From CBDCYS01 sp965226245 (GTDB lineage Bacteria > Acidobacteriota > Terriglobia > Bryobacterales > UBA6623): a stretch of DNA of 64,000 nt. The stretch is taken from NCBI GenBank assembly GCA_965226245.1, contig CBDDCL010000015.1:1302001-1366000 (forward strand), read 5' to 3'. Positions 42,335-51,483 of the stretch are shown one piece after another. Positions within the stretch are counted from its first letter, which is position 1, and every line of letters begins with the position of its first letter. Under the pieces are notes generated by a model that was not told the origin of the DNA, ran no database searches, and was given only the letters and a program-made list of their open reading frames with translations. The position numbers and the translations under genes were made by a program.

Positions 42335-42988
42335 ATGAATAAGACTTCCTTTGCTTTGTACTTGATGATTGCGTGCGCGCTGGCCTTACAACCGGCACTG
42401 GCGCAAGACAACAGCTTGAGCTTTTTCATCACTAGCGCGGGCCCCGGTAACGGAGCCGCCCTTGGCGGCCTGGACGGCGCGGACGCGCACTGCCAGAAAT
42501 TGGCCGCAGCGGCCGGGGCCGGCAGCCCCACGTGGCGCGCCTACCTGAGTGCCAGCGCAGCGGGCGGCAAGAAGGCCGTCAACGCCCGCGACCGTATCGG
42601 CAGCGGCCCGTGGTACAACGCCAAGGGCGTGAAAGTCGCCGAGAACGTGGCCGACCTGCACTCAGACAAAAACAAACTGAGTAAGCAGAACTCGATCAGC
42701 GAAAAGGGCGGCGTGATCAACGGCCGGGGGGACGAGCCCAATATGCATGACATCCTGACCGGCACCCACGCGGACGGCTACGCGTGGGCGGATGACGGCA
42801 AGGATCACACTTGCGGCAACTGGACGAGCAGCGGCGAGGGCAGCGCTCAGGTCGGCCATCACGACCGCCAGGGCGGCGGTGCGGCGCCGACTTCCTGGAA
42901 TGCCTCGCACGGCTCGCGGGGCTGCAGTCAATCGGATCTCCAAGGCACGGGCGGCAACGGCTACTACTACTGCTTCGCCGCTAACTAA
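42335..42988 (+). CDS. Secreted lectin-like protein of unknown function
   Basis: A 217-residue exported protein (signal LYLMIACALALQPALAQ). The mature domain begins SLSFFITSAGPGNGAALGGL and shows DAHCQKLAAAAGAGSPTWRA, YLSASAAGG, RDRIGSGPWYNAKGV, LTGTHADGYAWADD, TCGNWTSSGEGSAQVGHHDR and a final HGSRGCSQSDLQGTGGNGYY. This resembles secreted C-type-lectin or endostatin-like modules with conserved Cys pairs; ligand unknown. The ATG at 42335 has GAGGAGA before it. The leader contains three tandem copies of a GGA..CCCC(A/G)TGAA unit, two of which could act as extra starts. No neighbour suggests a pathway. Confidence 0.75.
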   Translation: MNKTSFALYLMIACALALQPALAQDNSLSFFITSAGPGNGAALGGLDGADAHCQKLAAAAGAGSPTWRAYLSASAAGGKKAVNARDRIGSGPWYNAKGVKVAENVADLHSDKNKLSKQNSISEKGGVINGRGDEPNMHDILTGTHADGYAWADDGKDHTCGNWTSSGEGSAQVGHHDRQGGGAAPTSWNASHGSRGCSQSDLQGTGGNGYYYCFAAN

Positions 42989-43059
42989 TCCGGAAAGCGC
43001 GGCTGGTCCGTGCGTGGCACAAGTTCTTGCTGGCCAGGGCCGCGCTGTCCTCCGGAGGA

Positions 43060-43250
43060 TTCTGCATTTCCGCACGACGTGGCGCAAGCTCTCCGCTTGC
43101 CGCGTCGACACTCCTGTCGACGCAACGTCGGCCCGGAGGCCGACGCGGCCCGCCGGGAGGCGCGCGCCACCTCAGGGCGGTTCGTCCCCCCTGCAGAATG
43201 TAGAAACTCCCGGCGCCGACACTCCTGTCGGCGCTTGTGCCGCTAACTAA
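43060..43250. repeat. Palindromic repeat cluster after the lectin-like gene
   Basis: Includes GTCGACACTCCTGTCGAC, GGCGCCGACACTCCTGTCGG and the GGCCCGGAGGCCGACGCGGC block shared with 42041-42080. Several stem-loops could form. The rest of 42989-43398 shows no gene. Confidence 0.65.
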
Positions 43251-43398
43251 CCGCCGCTGAACAGACCCTGCCCTCCAGCGCCCACCTAGTCCCCCTGCCC
43301 CGCCGTCTCATAAAATGGCTCTTCTCCACGAAATGGCCGGAATTTCAAACACTCGCCAACCCCGGCTTGCGCCACGAAGGGCGTGGTTTCGCCAGGGC

Positions 43399-45351
43399 TC
43401 AGTCCGGCGATCCTTTCAGCGTCCGGCCGGCGCCTAAGCGTTCCCACGTTTCCGTCACCTCGGCGTCTTTGCCGCCGTTCAGCTCCATCGCTCGCGCGGC
43501 TTCGCGGGCGGCCTCCTCGTGGCGGCCTGACTCGTGCAAAACCCGGGCCAGCATCCAGTGCGCCTTATACCAGTTCGGCGCGGCATCGATGGCCGCTCGC
43601 AGGCTGGCTTCCGTCCGGGGGATGTCATTTCGAAGGGCGTGGAAGGCGGCAAGGCTGTAACAAGCGTTGTGGGGTGTTTCCGACCGCGCGCAGGCACGCT
43701 CGGCCGCGCGAATAGCCTCGGCCAGGGCCACCGGGTTGAGGGTCCCGCTGGCGTCTCGCGCCGCCGCGGCCATCGTTCTTGAATACCACAGGTCGTAGCT
43801 GATTCCCGGCGGTTTCCACTTCAAGACACGGAAATAGGCCCGGGCCGCCTCATCGACCTTGCCTCTTTCAATCAGGCGCTGAACTTCTACGATTCCTTTG
43901 TCGGCGAAGCCGAGCTGGAAAGCGAAAATGACAAATACCGCCACCAGCGGCAGGCTCGCCGCTAAATAGAGCCAGCGGCGGCGTGGCTGCAAGGACGCGG
44001 GGTTAGCGCGAAGCGGCAAGGCGACGAGAATCACGGCCGCGGCGTAGAAGTAGAGCGCCGTGGGCACGGTCCAACAAAGGAATTGATTGCCGGCCAGGGG
44101 CGCCAGGAACCCAGCCGTCAAGTAACCGGCCAGGCGCTGTTTGCCCTTCACCTGAAAAGCGGACGCGATCGGAACAGCGGTGATCATCAAGAGAACCAAA
44201 AGGCCGGGAACTCCCTGAGCAGGTTGTGGGGTGCCGGGAACTCCCTGAGCGGTCAGGGCGTCCAGATACAGGTTGTGGGGTGATTCGTTATAACGGTTGG
44301 GGTAAATCCGCGCCGTTGCCGCCGACTGATAGCGCGGGAACTCGGCGGAGAAGGTTTCCGGGCCCCTGCCATGGGTCCAGTTTTGCGCTCCCATCGCCAG
44401 CGAGTCGCTCCACAACCACAAACGCACGCCGCCCCAAACGTCATCCGCATACCAATCGGCTCGGCTGCGCAGTTTGCGGCCCCCGGGCGAGTAGTAGAAC
44501 AGCGCCGCCGCCATAGCCACCGCCGCCGCCGCCAGAATGGCGCGACGGCCGATCCGAGGGCGATTCCATGCCCACACCGCCACAGCCCCAATCAGCAGAC
44601 CAGCAAGCGCCGCCCGGGTTCCGCTCAACAAGATGGTTAGAGAGCTGAGAGCGGCAACGGCAACGCCGCACGAACGCCAGCGGTGATCGGGATCGGTCCT
44701 GGCCACTGCCAACGCCAAGAACGCTACATGGAGCAGGTAGATCGTGAAATAGCCGGCGTGTCCGAGCGTGCCCGGCGGGCGCACGATATCCCAGCCCGGG
44801 CCTCCGACGTGATATGCCTCGGGAGGAAGGAACGGATCGACTCCAAAATACTGCAGTGTCCCGTAAAGCGCCGGCGCCGCGCCGGCTGCCGTGATCACTC
44901 TGAGCAGCAAACGAATACGCAGAGGCCCGGCGACCAGCCAGCCCGCGAGAATCGCGGCAAATACGAGCAGCGCGGCGTGGGTGACAAGACCGAAGCGTCG
45001 CCAATGAGACCCCGCCAGAGACAATTCGGGGCTGGCGGAAAGAAGCGTCGAAAGCCCCAGCGAAGCAAGCTGCGCAAACAGCAGCAAGCCAAACAAGCGG
45101 CCTCGAGGGTCCCTCCACAGGCAACGAAGGCCGGGCAGGAAACCATCCCACAGCAGAAGGCCCCCGGCGGCGCCCAGCAGAAGAACAACAACCTTCGGAG
45201 TCACGTCAAAGTGAAACGAAACTCCCGGGGCGATAACCAGCGGAACAGCGACCAGGACGGTCAACAGTGTGGTCCCTAAGAGCGCTTCGGGAAACCTTCG
45301 GGCGGGGGGCGCCATGGACGAGCATCTTGGCCGCTCAGTTGACACGAGCAA
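43399..45351 (-). CDS. O-antigen ligase/polymerase-like membrane protein with C-terminal TPR
   Basis: A 650-residue multi-spanning protein (about 11-12 predicted helices in residues 20-470). The Wzy_C/O-antigen ligase region shows PPGTLGHAGYFTIYLLHVAF, TILLSGTRAALAGLLIG and the periplasmic loop GRGPETFSAEFPRY with NESPHNLYLDAL. The last ~160 residues are TPR repeats (KAHWMLARVLHESGRHEEAA). It probably polymerises or transfers surface polysaccharide. A 30-bp duplication at 44202-44249 inserts GTPQPAQGVP into the loop after ALTAQGVPG, in frame. It is transcribed away from the exopolysaccharide operon starting at 45414. Confidence 0.83.
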   Translation of the reverse strand: MLVSTERPRCSSMAPPARRFPEALLGTTLLTVLVAVPLVIAPGVSFHFDVTPKVVVLLLGAAGGLLLWDGFLPGLRCLWRDPRGRLFGLLLFAQLASLGLSTLLSASPELSLAGSHWRRFGLVTHAALLVFAAILAGWLVAGPLRIRLLLRVITAAGAAPALYGTLQYFGVDPFLPPEAYHVGGPGWDIVRPPGTLGHAGYFTIYLLHVAFLALAVARTDPDHRWRSCGVAVAALSSLTILLSGTRAALAGLLIGAVAVWAWNRPRIGRRAILAAAAVAMAAALFYYSPGGRKLRSRADWYADDVWGGVRLWLWSDSLAMGAQNWTHGRGPETFSAEFPRYQSAATARIYPNRYNESPHNLYLDALTAQGVPGTPQPAQGVPGLLVLLMITAVPIASAFQVKGKQRLAGYLTAGFLAPLAGNQFLCWTVPTALYFYAAAVILVALPLRANPASLQPRRRWLYLAASLPLVAVFVIFAFQLGFADKGIVEVQRLIERGKVDEAARAYFRVLKWKPPGISYDLWYSRTMAAAARDASGTLNPVALAEAIRAAERACARSETPHNACYSLAAFHALRNDIPRTEASLRAAIDAAPNWYKAHWMLARVLHESGRHEEAAREAARAMELNGGKDAEVTETWERLGAGRTLKGSPD

Positions 45352-45413
45352 TCCATCAGCCGTATGGTGCCTCTTAGGCTAGCACTTCCTCAAATTCTCA
45401 CCGGGGGCCGGGG

Positions 45414-46745
45414 GTGCACTTGCAACGGAACAGCGCGATCGTGCGAGGTTGTTTCCTCGGAGCGCTGGTCCTCGCCTTCGCGGGGGCGCTCTATATCCGT
45501 TTCTACTCCGGCTGGATCTTAGTCGAGGATCTGCCCGCATGGCCGTCTTATTTTGCCTACGGCGCCGCTAGCGCGATTGTCTGGTTTCTGCTGGAGAACC
45601 GCCTGCCGCTGGCCGCCACGCTCGAAGAGCGGGCGCCTCTCCGCCGCTGGGCGGGACGACTGCTGTACCTCAACTTGCTGACCCTGGCGGCGGTTTCCGC
45701 GGGGACCTTCTTTTGGCGGGAGTATTCTTTTTCGCGCTACGTGGCAGGGCTGTTTTGGATTTTTTATTCCTTGGAAGGGCTGATGATCGGCTGGATGAGC
45801 CGGAGGCTGAGCCTTCACGGTCCAAGGCCGGTCCAGGTATGGGTGGCGACGGGGAGGATTTCCGGCCAAGATATCGGCCGCTATTTCGATCCCGCGCGAC
45901 GAGAAATCGTCGTGCGCCGATTCGAGAATCCAGACGCGATGTCTCAGGCGTTGGCGCGCGGCGAGGAGCCGGCGAGCACGGAGAAAACCTTCATCGCGCT
46001 TGGAGACGATCAACTCGCGTTCTTTCCGGACCTGTTCCAGCAACTTGAAGCGAGGCAGTCCGCAGCGGGTATCCTGCTCTCGCGCGAGGAGTCCGCGAAA
46101 GGCGAAGGCAAACTCCCGCTTTTTCTGGTTCCAACGCAGCAGCGAGCGACGGAAGCCTTCGATTACTTGGTTTCGAAACGAATCTTCGATGTCGCGCTGG
46201 CGCTGGCGGCGATCGTGTTGATGGGTCCGTTACTGCTTCTTGTCGCCGTTTTTATCGCTTTGCGGCTTGGGAGGCCGGTTCTTTTCTCGCAGTTGCGTGT
46301 TGGCAGAGAGGGCGCTCGTTTTCGATTGTACAAGTTCCGCACGCTGGGCCGCGAGGCACTCGAGCGCGGCGATCACGAATGGACGGTGGAGCCGCCGAAC
46401 CGGCTGGCGGCGTTCCTGAGGTCGACGGGATTGGACGAGCTGCCGCAACTGATCAACGTTTTGCGAGGCGAGATGAGCCTGGTTGGTCCGCGTCCGGAGC
46501 GGCCGCATTTCGTGGACCGTTTTCAAAGTGAGCTGCCGTTTTATTCAACGCGCCAGCGGCTGCAAGCCGGCATCACGGGCTGGGCTCAGGTCAACGGGCT
46601 GCGAGGGGACACATCCATCGCCGAGCGGGTCGAGTATGATCTTTATTATCTGAATCATTGGTCGCTGTGGTTCGATCTGCGAATTCTTGCGCGAACCGTG
46701 ACCGGGTTTTTGAAGAGTTTGGGGAGCTTCCGCCAAGACCGCTAA
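45414..46745 (+). CDS. Polyprenyl-phosphate phosphoglycosyltransferase (WbaP/EpsE type)
   Basis: A 443-residue inner-membrane enzyme with a GTG start. Four or five N-terminal helices are followed by a soluble region, then the catalytic sugar-transferase domain from about residue 255: SKRIFDVALALAAIVLMGPL, GRPVLFSQLRVGREGARFRL, YKFRTL, STGLDELPQLINVLRGEMSL, VGPRPERPHFVD and AGITGWAQVNGLRG. It transfers a sugar-1-phosphate to undecaprenyl phosphate, starting repeat-unit synthesis. It is the first gene of a tight same-strand cluster (gaps of 10 bp or overlaps) continuing to 51483. Confidence 0.92.
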   Translation: MHLQRNSAIVRGCFLGALVLAFAGALYIRFYSGWILVEDLPAWPSYFAYGAASAIVWFLLENRLPLAATLEERAPLRRWAGRLLYLNLLTLAAVSAGTFFWREYSFSRYVAGLFWIFYSLEGLMIGWMSRRLSLHGPRPVQVWVATGRISGQDIGRYFDPARREIVVRRFENPDAMSQALARGEEPASTEKTFIALGDDQLAFFPDLFQQLEARQSAAGILLSREESAKGEGKLPLFLVPTQQRATEAFDYLVSKRIFDVALALAAIVLMGPLLLLVAVFIALRLGRPVLFSQLRVGREGARFRLYKFRTLGREALERGDHEWTVEPPNRLAAFLRSTGLDELPQLINVLRGEMSLVGPRPERPHFVDRFQSELPFYSTRQRLQAGITGWAQVNGLRGDTSIAERVEYDLYYLNHWSLWFDLRILARTVTGFLKSLGSFRQDR

Positions 46746-46755
46746 AGCGCTTGAG

Positions 46756-47631
46756 ATGCCGGAGACGTTTGAAGCCTATCAGTATCTGAATCACCTGTTC
46801 GGCCGCTGGCGCGTCGTAGCGGCGGCCTGCTCGGTGGCGGTGACTTTGGCGCTGGGCGCCAGTCTCCTGATGACGAAGAAGTACACCTCGACGGCCCAAA
46901 TACTCATCGAGCCGCCCTGGAGCCGCGAAGCCCTGTCGCCAGTCAGCCCGGCATATCTGAGTACGATAAGAACCTACGAGTATGTGGCGTCCAGCGACAG
47001 CTTGTTCAAGAAGGCAGTGGAAGAGCTGGGTGTCCGCGAACTGGATTCACGGCTCCTCTCGATACTCAAGAAGGCGATTCTTGACGTCGAGACCCCGCCC
47101 GGCACCAAAGTTCTCAAGATCGAAGCGACTCTTCCCGATCCGGTCCTGGCGCGGGAGTTGGTGTCTTACATTGCGCAAGAAACGGTTCGCCTGAGCCTCG
47201 ACGCTAATCTCGAAAGCGATGAGCGGCTGACAGCGCGGCTGGAGAAACTCCGCGATACCGCCCGGGAGCGGGTTCAGAGCGCGGAGCGGGCTGTGCTGGA
47301 TGCGGACGGCGGCAAGGCTTCTCCCGGCGGTGCGAGGGGGCCGGAGGCCGCGGAATTAGAGAGAAAGGCGGCGTGGGCGGCACTGGAGGCGGCGGAGCTG
47401 CAGCTTGGGGAGGCTCGGGCCCTGGCCGGCGAGCGGGGTGAAAGGCTTCAGGTGATCGACCCTGGAGTCGTACCGGAGATTCACAGTTCACCGAACGTAC
47501 CGCTCAACGTTTTCGCGGCGTTCTTCTTGGCGCTCGTCGCTTCGATGATCTACCTGACACTGGAATTCAGCTATCAGCAACGAAAAGCCGAATCGATGCG
47601 GCGATCGCCGCGCGTTGCCGGTCATGGCTGA
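46756..47631 (+). CDS. Wzz/PCP-type polysaccharide chain-length regulator
   Basis: A 291-residue protein with two membrane helices (RVVAAACSVAVTLALGASLLM near 20-40 and NVFAAFFLALVASMIYLTL near 250-270) and a periplasmic region between them with KKYTSTAQILIEPPW, typical of the Wzz domain, and a helical coiled coil. VIDPGVVPEIHSSPN before the second helix is the PCP proline-rich motif. It should set the length of the exported polysaccharide. It begins 10 bp after the phosphoglycosyltransferase and overlaps the next gene. Confidence 0.88.
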   Translation: MPETFEAYQYLNHLFGRWRVVAAACSVAVTLALGASLLMTKKYTSTAQILIEPPWSREALSPVSPAYLSTIRTYEYVASSDSLFKKAVEELGVRELDSRLLSILKKAILDVETPPGTKVLKIEATLPDPVLARELVSYIAQETVRLSLDANLESDERLTARLEKLRDTARERVQSAERAVLDADGGKASPGGARGPEAAELERKAAWAALEAAELQLGEARALAGERGERLQVIDPGVVPEIHSSPNVPLNVFAAFFLALVASMIYLTLEFSYQQRKAESMRRSPRVAGHG

Positions 47632-48775
47632 GCCGCGCGTCGCCCTGGTCCACGATTGGCTCACGGGGATGCGGGGCGGCGAGAAGGTTCTGCTCGAGCT
47701 GTGCCGCTTATTTCCGAAAGCCAGGGTCTATACGCTGCTCTGGAACAAGGGGAGCGTCCACCCGGAAATCGAGCAGCGGGTCGCGGCCTCTTCGTTCTTG
47801 CAGCGACTGCCCCGGGCGTCCAGCGCCTATCGGCTCTACCTGCCGCTTTTCCCGAGTGCGATTCGGTCGCTGTCAATCAAAGATGTCGATCTGGTGATCA
47901 GCAGCAGCCACGCTGTCGCCAAGGGGGTGGTGATCCCAAACGGCATCCCCCACGTTAGCTATGTGCACGCCCCGATGCGCTATCTCTGGGACGACACGAA
48001 CAGCTATTTCCAGTTCGGCCCAGGCCGCCGCTGGAAGCGGGCCGGCCTGAAACTGATCTCACCTTATTTGCGCCGCTTCGACCTCGCAAGCGCGGAAAGA
48101 GTCGGCCACTTCATCGCGAATTCCGAGACAGTCCGCCAGCGCATCAACCGTTTGTATCGGCGCGAGGCGACGGTCATTCACCCCCCGGTCGACACCGGCT
48201 TCTTCCGGCCGGCGCGCGGGGCCGGCGCGGGGAACTACTATCTAGTTGTCTCCTCGCTCGAGCCCTACAAGCGAATCGAGCTGGCCATCGAAGCCTTCGG
48301 CCGCCTGGGCCGCCCGCTTTGGATCGCCGGCAGCGGATCTTTGCGGGGACCGCTTCAACGAGCCGCCGGCGGGAACATCCGTTTTCTCGGGCACGTTCCC
48401 GGCCGCGAACTGCGAAAGCTTTATCAGAATTGCCGCGCGCTGATCTTTCCAGGGATGGAAGACTTCGGGATCGTACCGGTCGAAGCACAAGCCTGCGGGA
48501 AGCCGGTCGTGTGCTACGGGGAAGGCGGCGCCACCGAGAGTGTCATCGACGGGCAGACCGGTATCTATTTCCAGTCCCAAGAACCGGAAGCTCTGATTCA
48601 AAGCGTTGAAAAGCTAGAGCGCAGCCGCTGGGACGATCGGCTCATTCGTGAAAACAGCCTGAGATTCTCGGTTACCCGCTTTCACGATAGAATGGAGGCG
48701 TTTCTGAAGTCTCGCCTCTCTCTCAACCTTCCCCCCCGCTCCAATGCAGAAAATCGGCGCGCCGCCTCCAGGTGA
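47624..48775 (+). CDS. GT4 family glycosyltransferase
   Basis: A 383-residue GT-B enzyme. The N-terminal domain starts RVALVHDWLTGMRGGEKVLL. The C-terminal domain has VVSSLEPYKRIELAIEAF, PLWIAGSGSLRGPL, IRFLGHVPGRELRKLYQNC and PGMEDFGIVPVEAQACGKPV, the EX7E-type motif of GT4 retaining transferases. It should add a sugar (mannose or similar) to the lipid-linked repeat on the cytoplasmic side. The ATG at 47624 overlaps the end of the wzz-like gene by 8 bp; a start at 47615 is also possible. Confidence 0.9.
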   Translation: MAEPRVALVHDWLTGMRGGEKVLLELCRLFPKARVYTLLWNKGSVHPEIEQRVAASSFLQRLPRASSAYRLYLPLFPSAIRSLSIKDVDLVISSSHAVAKGVVIPNGIPHVSYVHAPMRYLWDDTNSYFQFGPGRRWKRAGLKLISPYLRRFDLASAERVGHFIANSETVRQRINRLYRREATVIHPPVDTGFFRPARGAGAGNYYLVVSSLEPYKRIELAIEAFGRLGRPLWIAGSGSLRGPLQRAAGGNIRFLGHVPGRELRKLYQNCRALIFPGMEDFGIVPVEAQACGKPVVCYGEGGATESVIDGQTGIYFQSQEPEALIQSVEKLERSRWDDRLIRENSLRFSVTRFHDRMEAFLKSRLSLNLPPRSNAENRRAASR

Positions 48776-50060
48776 AATATCGGAGGCAGCAGTCCTCAAA
48801 GGCAGTCTCGTCGTCGGACTGGGACTGGCCGTCGGGCAAGTCACCGGTTTTGTTCGGCAAGCGGCGATCGGCTACGTCTCGGGCACCGGCAGCGACGCCG
48901 ACGCCCTGATGGCCGCCATGGCTCCGGTCGAACTTTGGTGGACGGTCATGTCGCTGACAGTTATCTTCGGCTTCGTGCCTAGGTTTTCGGCAAGCGATCC
49001 CAGTCGGCGATACTCCTTCGGGGGCATCTTTCGGCCCGCGGCGCGCCTGTCGGTTCTGGCGACTGTCTGCGTGCTGGTGTTCGCTGACGCGCTGATCCAG
49101 CTATTTGCTCCCGGGCTCGATGCCGAAACGCACCGAACCGCGGTGGAACTCCTTCGCGTGATGGGACTGGCACAGGCCGCAATTGGAGTGAGCTTTGTCT
49201 ACTCGGCATTGCTGTTCAGCCACCGCCGCTTCGGCATGGGATCATTCCACCATGTCTTTATCAACACAGCGACCCTGGCGGGGGGGGTGCTCGGCCACGC
49301 GCGCTGGGGGCCATATGGGTTTGCGGTCGGCTATACAATCGGTTCGTATCTGCAGCTCGTGGCAGCTCACTGGACCTCGCGAAAGCTCGTCCCTTTGCAC
49401 TCCGGCAGCGGCAGAGTCCCCGGATTGGCGGATCTGCTGGCGGGGCCCGCTCCGATTATGGGGCAGGCGCTGGCGATGGAGTTGATCACGGCCGTGTCCC
49501 GCGCCTATGCTTCCACGTTTGGCCCGGGGATGACTTCGGCATTTGATTACGCTTACAAGCTTTTTCGCGTTCCCGTGGCGTTGCTGGTGGTGCCGCTCTC
49601 CCACTCGCTTTTGCCGGAGCTTTCGTCGCGCCAAGGTTCCGCCGGGCACCGCAAAACAGCCCTGCTCGCCGCCCAGCGCGGCGCCATGCTCACGGTTGCG
49701 GGAGGAGCCGTCGTCATGGCCGCCGTGATGCTGCTTCGCAAACCCATCGTCGAGATCCTGTTCCAGCGTGGTGAATTCCAGTCGGCATCGACCGACGCGG
49801 TGGCGGCGATTCTTCTGGGGTATATGCCGGTCATCATCGGGCGGGGCCTGACCGACTTTCTTTCCCGCTCCCTGTTCGCCATGGGACGGGTGCAAACCCC
49901 GCTGGCCGCGACAGTGCTCGCCCTGGTGCTGAACTTCGCGATTTGCGTTGCTCTGCCTCCAGACGAGCCCTTGCTGATCGGGCTCGGCGCGATCGTGGGA
50001 TTCTCTCTCGGCGCGGCCTGGATTGTATGGCACGTTATGAGGATTCGCCGCCGTGTCTGA
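48744..50060 (+). CDS. MurJ/Wzx-type lipid-linked oligosaccharide flippase
   Basis: A 438-residue membrane protein with about 12 predicted helices. Motifs such as GLAVGQVTGFVRQAAIGYVS, TSAFDYAYKLFRVPVALLVV and PLSHSLLPELSSRQ match the MVF (MurJ) branch of the MOP superfamily. Inside an exopolysaccharide cluster it more probably flips the lipid-linked repeat unit than lipid II. It overlaps the preceding glycosyltransferase gene by 32 bp and the next gene by 8 bp, so translation is probably coupled. Confidence 0.87.
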   Translation: MQKIGAPPPGEISEAAVLKGSLVVGLGLAVGQVTGFVRQAAIGYVSGTGSDADALMAAMAPVELWWTVMSLTVIFGFVPRFSASDPSRRYSFGGIFRPAARLSVLATVCVLVFADALIQLFAPGLDAETHRTAVELLRVMGLAQAAIGVSFVYSALLFSHRRFGMGSFHHVFINTATLAGGVLGHARWGPYGFAVGYTIGSYLQLVAAHWTSRKLVPLHSGSGRVPGLADLLAGPAPIMGQALAMELITAVSRAYASTFGPGMTSAFDYAYKLFRVPVALLVVPLSHSLLPELSSRQGSAGHRKTALLAAQRGAMLTVAGGAVVMAAVMLLRKPIVEILFQRGEFQSASTDAVAAILLGYMPVIIGRGLTDFLSRSLFAMGRVQTPLAATVLALVLNFAICVALPPDEPLLIGLGAIVGFSLGAAWIVWHVMRIRRRV

Positions 50061-51483
50061 GTCCGCCATTCGACCAGGAGCTCAGTTCCCTTTCCGCGCC
50101 TGGGCCAGCGTGGGGATTGGATTGGGTCTGTATACCGCCGTGATAGCCGTTGCACCGGACTGGCGCTGGGCTTGTGCCGCGATGGCTCCGCTCATCTTGC
50201 TTCCCCTCGCATGGTGGAGTTTGGCCGAACCGGGCCGCTGGTTTGCAGGCTTTTGTGTAGCGAGTCTCTTGTTGCCGCCGCTGCCGCTGGCTGTTGGGAA
50301 CTCAGCTCCCCACGTGGCGATTCTCTTCGGCGTGCTCGGACTGTGGTGCGGACTAGCCCGCCTTGCGGATTGGCGCGTTCGCGCGGAAGGGCTGACCCTG
50401 GCGATGCTGCTGTTCCCCGCCGTGCTGCTCGTTTCAATTCCCTTCGCGGCGGTTTACTCGGGAACCGGGGTCGCCGCCGGGAGCTTGGTCCGCACCGGAC
50501 TGTTCGGAGTGGCAATCTTCACGTTCTTCTATTTCGCCGCTGGGCCGGGGTCGCGGGTTCGCATCGGCGGGCTGCCCGGCATCAAAGGATTCTACTTCGC
50601 GGCCGTGGCGTCGGCGCTGTTTGCGAGTGTCGATTTCTATTACCAGTTTCCGCCGCTAGCCGGGTTCGGGGAGCAGTTTGTGTGGCTCGAGAGCGGCATC
50701 TACCGCCGCGCGCAAGGAGTCTTCCAAGACGCGGGCATGCTCGGCAATGTGTGCGCTTTCTTCCTGGTCATGGTGGTGCTGGCGTGGCTGCGTCCCGAAG
50801 TCGGCCGGCGCATCGCTTCGCGCAAGGTGCTGCTCGCCGGCGGGGCCGTCCTCAGTACGGCGCTGCTGTTTTCGTTCTCGCGGTCGTCGCTGCTGAATCT
50901 TGCTGTGGCGCTAGTTGCTGTCATCTATCTCAACCGGTCGCGAATTCGGCTGCTAAACCTCATCGAGCTTGCGGCTGCCTGCCTGCTGAGCATCTGCGGG
51001 CTGGCGTTCTTCCTGACTCCCGACTTCGCCAGGCACTACGCCGTTCGGGCCTGGCAAACGCTAACCGAGTTTGAGGTTATGCTGGGAGGCCGGCTGGAAA
51101 CCTGGGAAGCCATCCTGGATTTCCTGGCCGCCAATCCATGGCACGCCATCTTCGGAGTGGGATTCAAGACTCTGCCCTACTCGAGTTTGGTCGGCGAGAA
51201 TCTGATTCCCGACAACATGTATCTGAGCACGCTGGTTGAAACCGGTCTGGCCGGGCTTGCAACGATGCTGTTTCTTAGCGGCGCCATATTGGTAGCGAGC
51301 TATCGAGCCGTCCGGAGTGAGAGGCCCGAGGCGTCTTTCTGCGGGGCCTGGATATTTTGCTTCTGGTGCGGCCAGCTAGTCCAGATGGTGTCTGTTGATG
51401 TGCTGACGTACTGGCGCGTTCTGCCGATCTACCTGTTCGTGCTGGCGTTGGCCGTGCGAAGCCCCTTGGAGCCCCGACCGTGA
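50053..51483 (+). CDS. O-antigen ligase-family membrane protein (polymerase candidate)
   Basis: A 476-residue protein with about 11-12 helices and a GTG start overlapping the flippase gene. The Wzy_C-like region has GVFQDAGMLGNVCAFFLVMV, SFSRSSLLNLAVALVAVIYL, GGRLETWEAILDFLAANPWH and IPDNMYLSTLVETGLAGLAT. It is the likely polysaccharide polymerase of this cluster. The last residues (SPLEPRP then TGA) are encoded by the start of repeat family A, so the original C-terminus has probably been replaced by repeat sequence. Confidence 0.86.
   Translation: MSESAIRPGAQFPFRAWASVGIGLGLYTAVIAVAPDWRWACAAMAPLILLPLAWWSLAEPGRWFAGFCVASLLLPPLPLAVGNSAPHVAILFGVLGLWCGLARLADWRVRAEGLTLAMLLFPAVLLVSIPFAAVYSGTGVAAGSLVRTGLFGVAIFTFFYFAAGPGSRVRIGGLPGIKGFYFAAVASALFASVDFYYQFPPLAGFGEQFVWLESGIYRRAQGVFQDAGMLGNVCAFFLVMVVLAWLRPEVGRRIASRKVLLAGGAVLSTALLFSFSRSSLLNLAVALVAVIYLNRSRIRLLNLIELAAACLLSICGLAFFLTPDFARHYAVRAWQTLTEFEVMLGGRLETWEAILDFLAANPWHAIFGVGFKTLPYSSLVGENLIPDNMYLSTLVETGLAGLATMLFLSGAILVASYRAVRSERPEASFCGAWIFCFWCGQLVQMVSVDVLTYWRVLPIYLFVLALAVRSPLEPRP

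Noticed and set aside
41145..43250. A CRISPR array in the repeat-rich tract
   Set aside because: The repeats are not regularly spaced with unique spacers of uniform length, and no cas gene is near.
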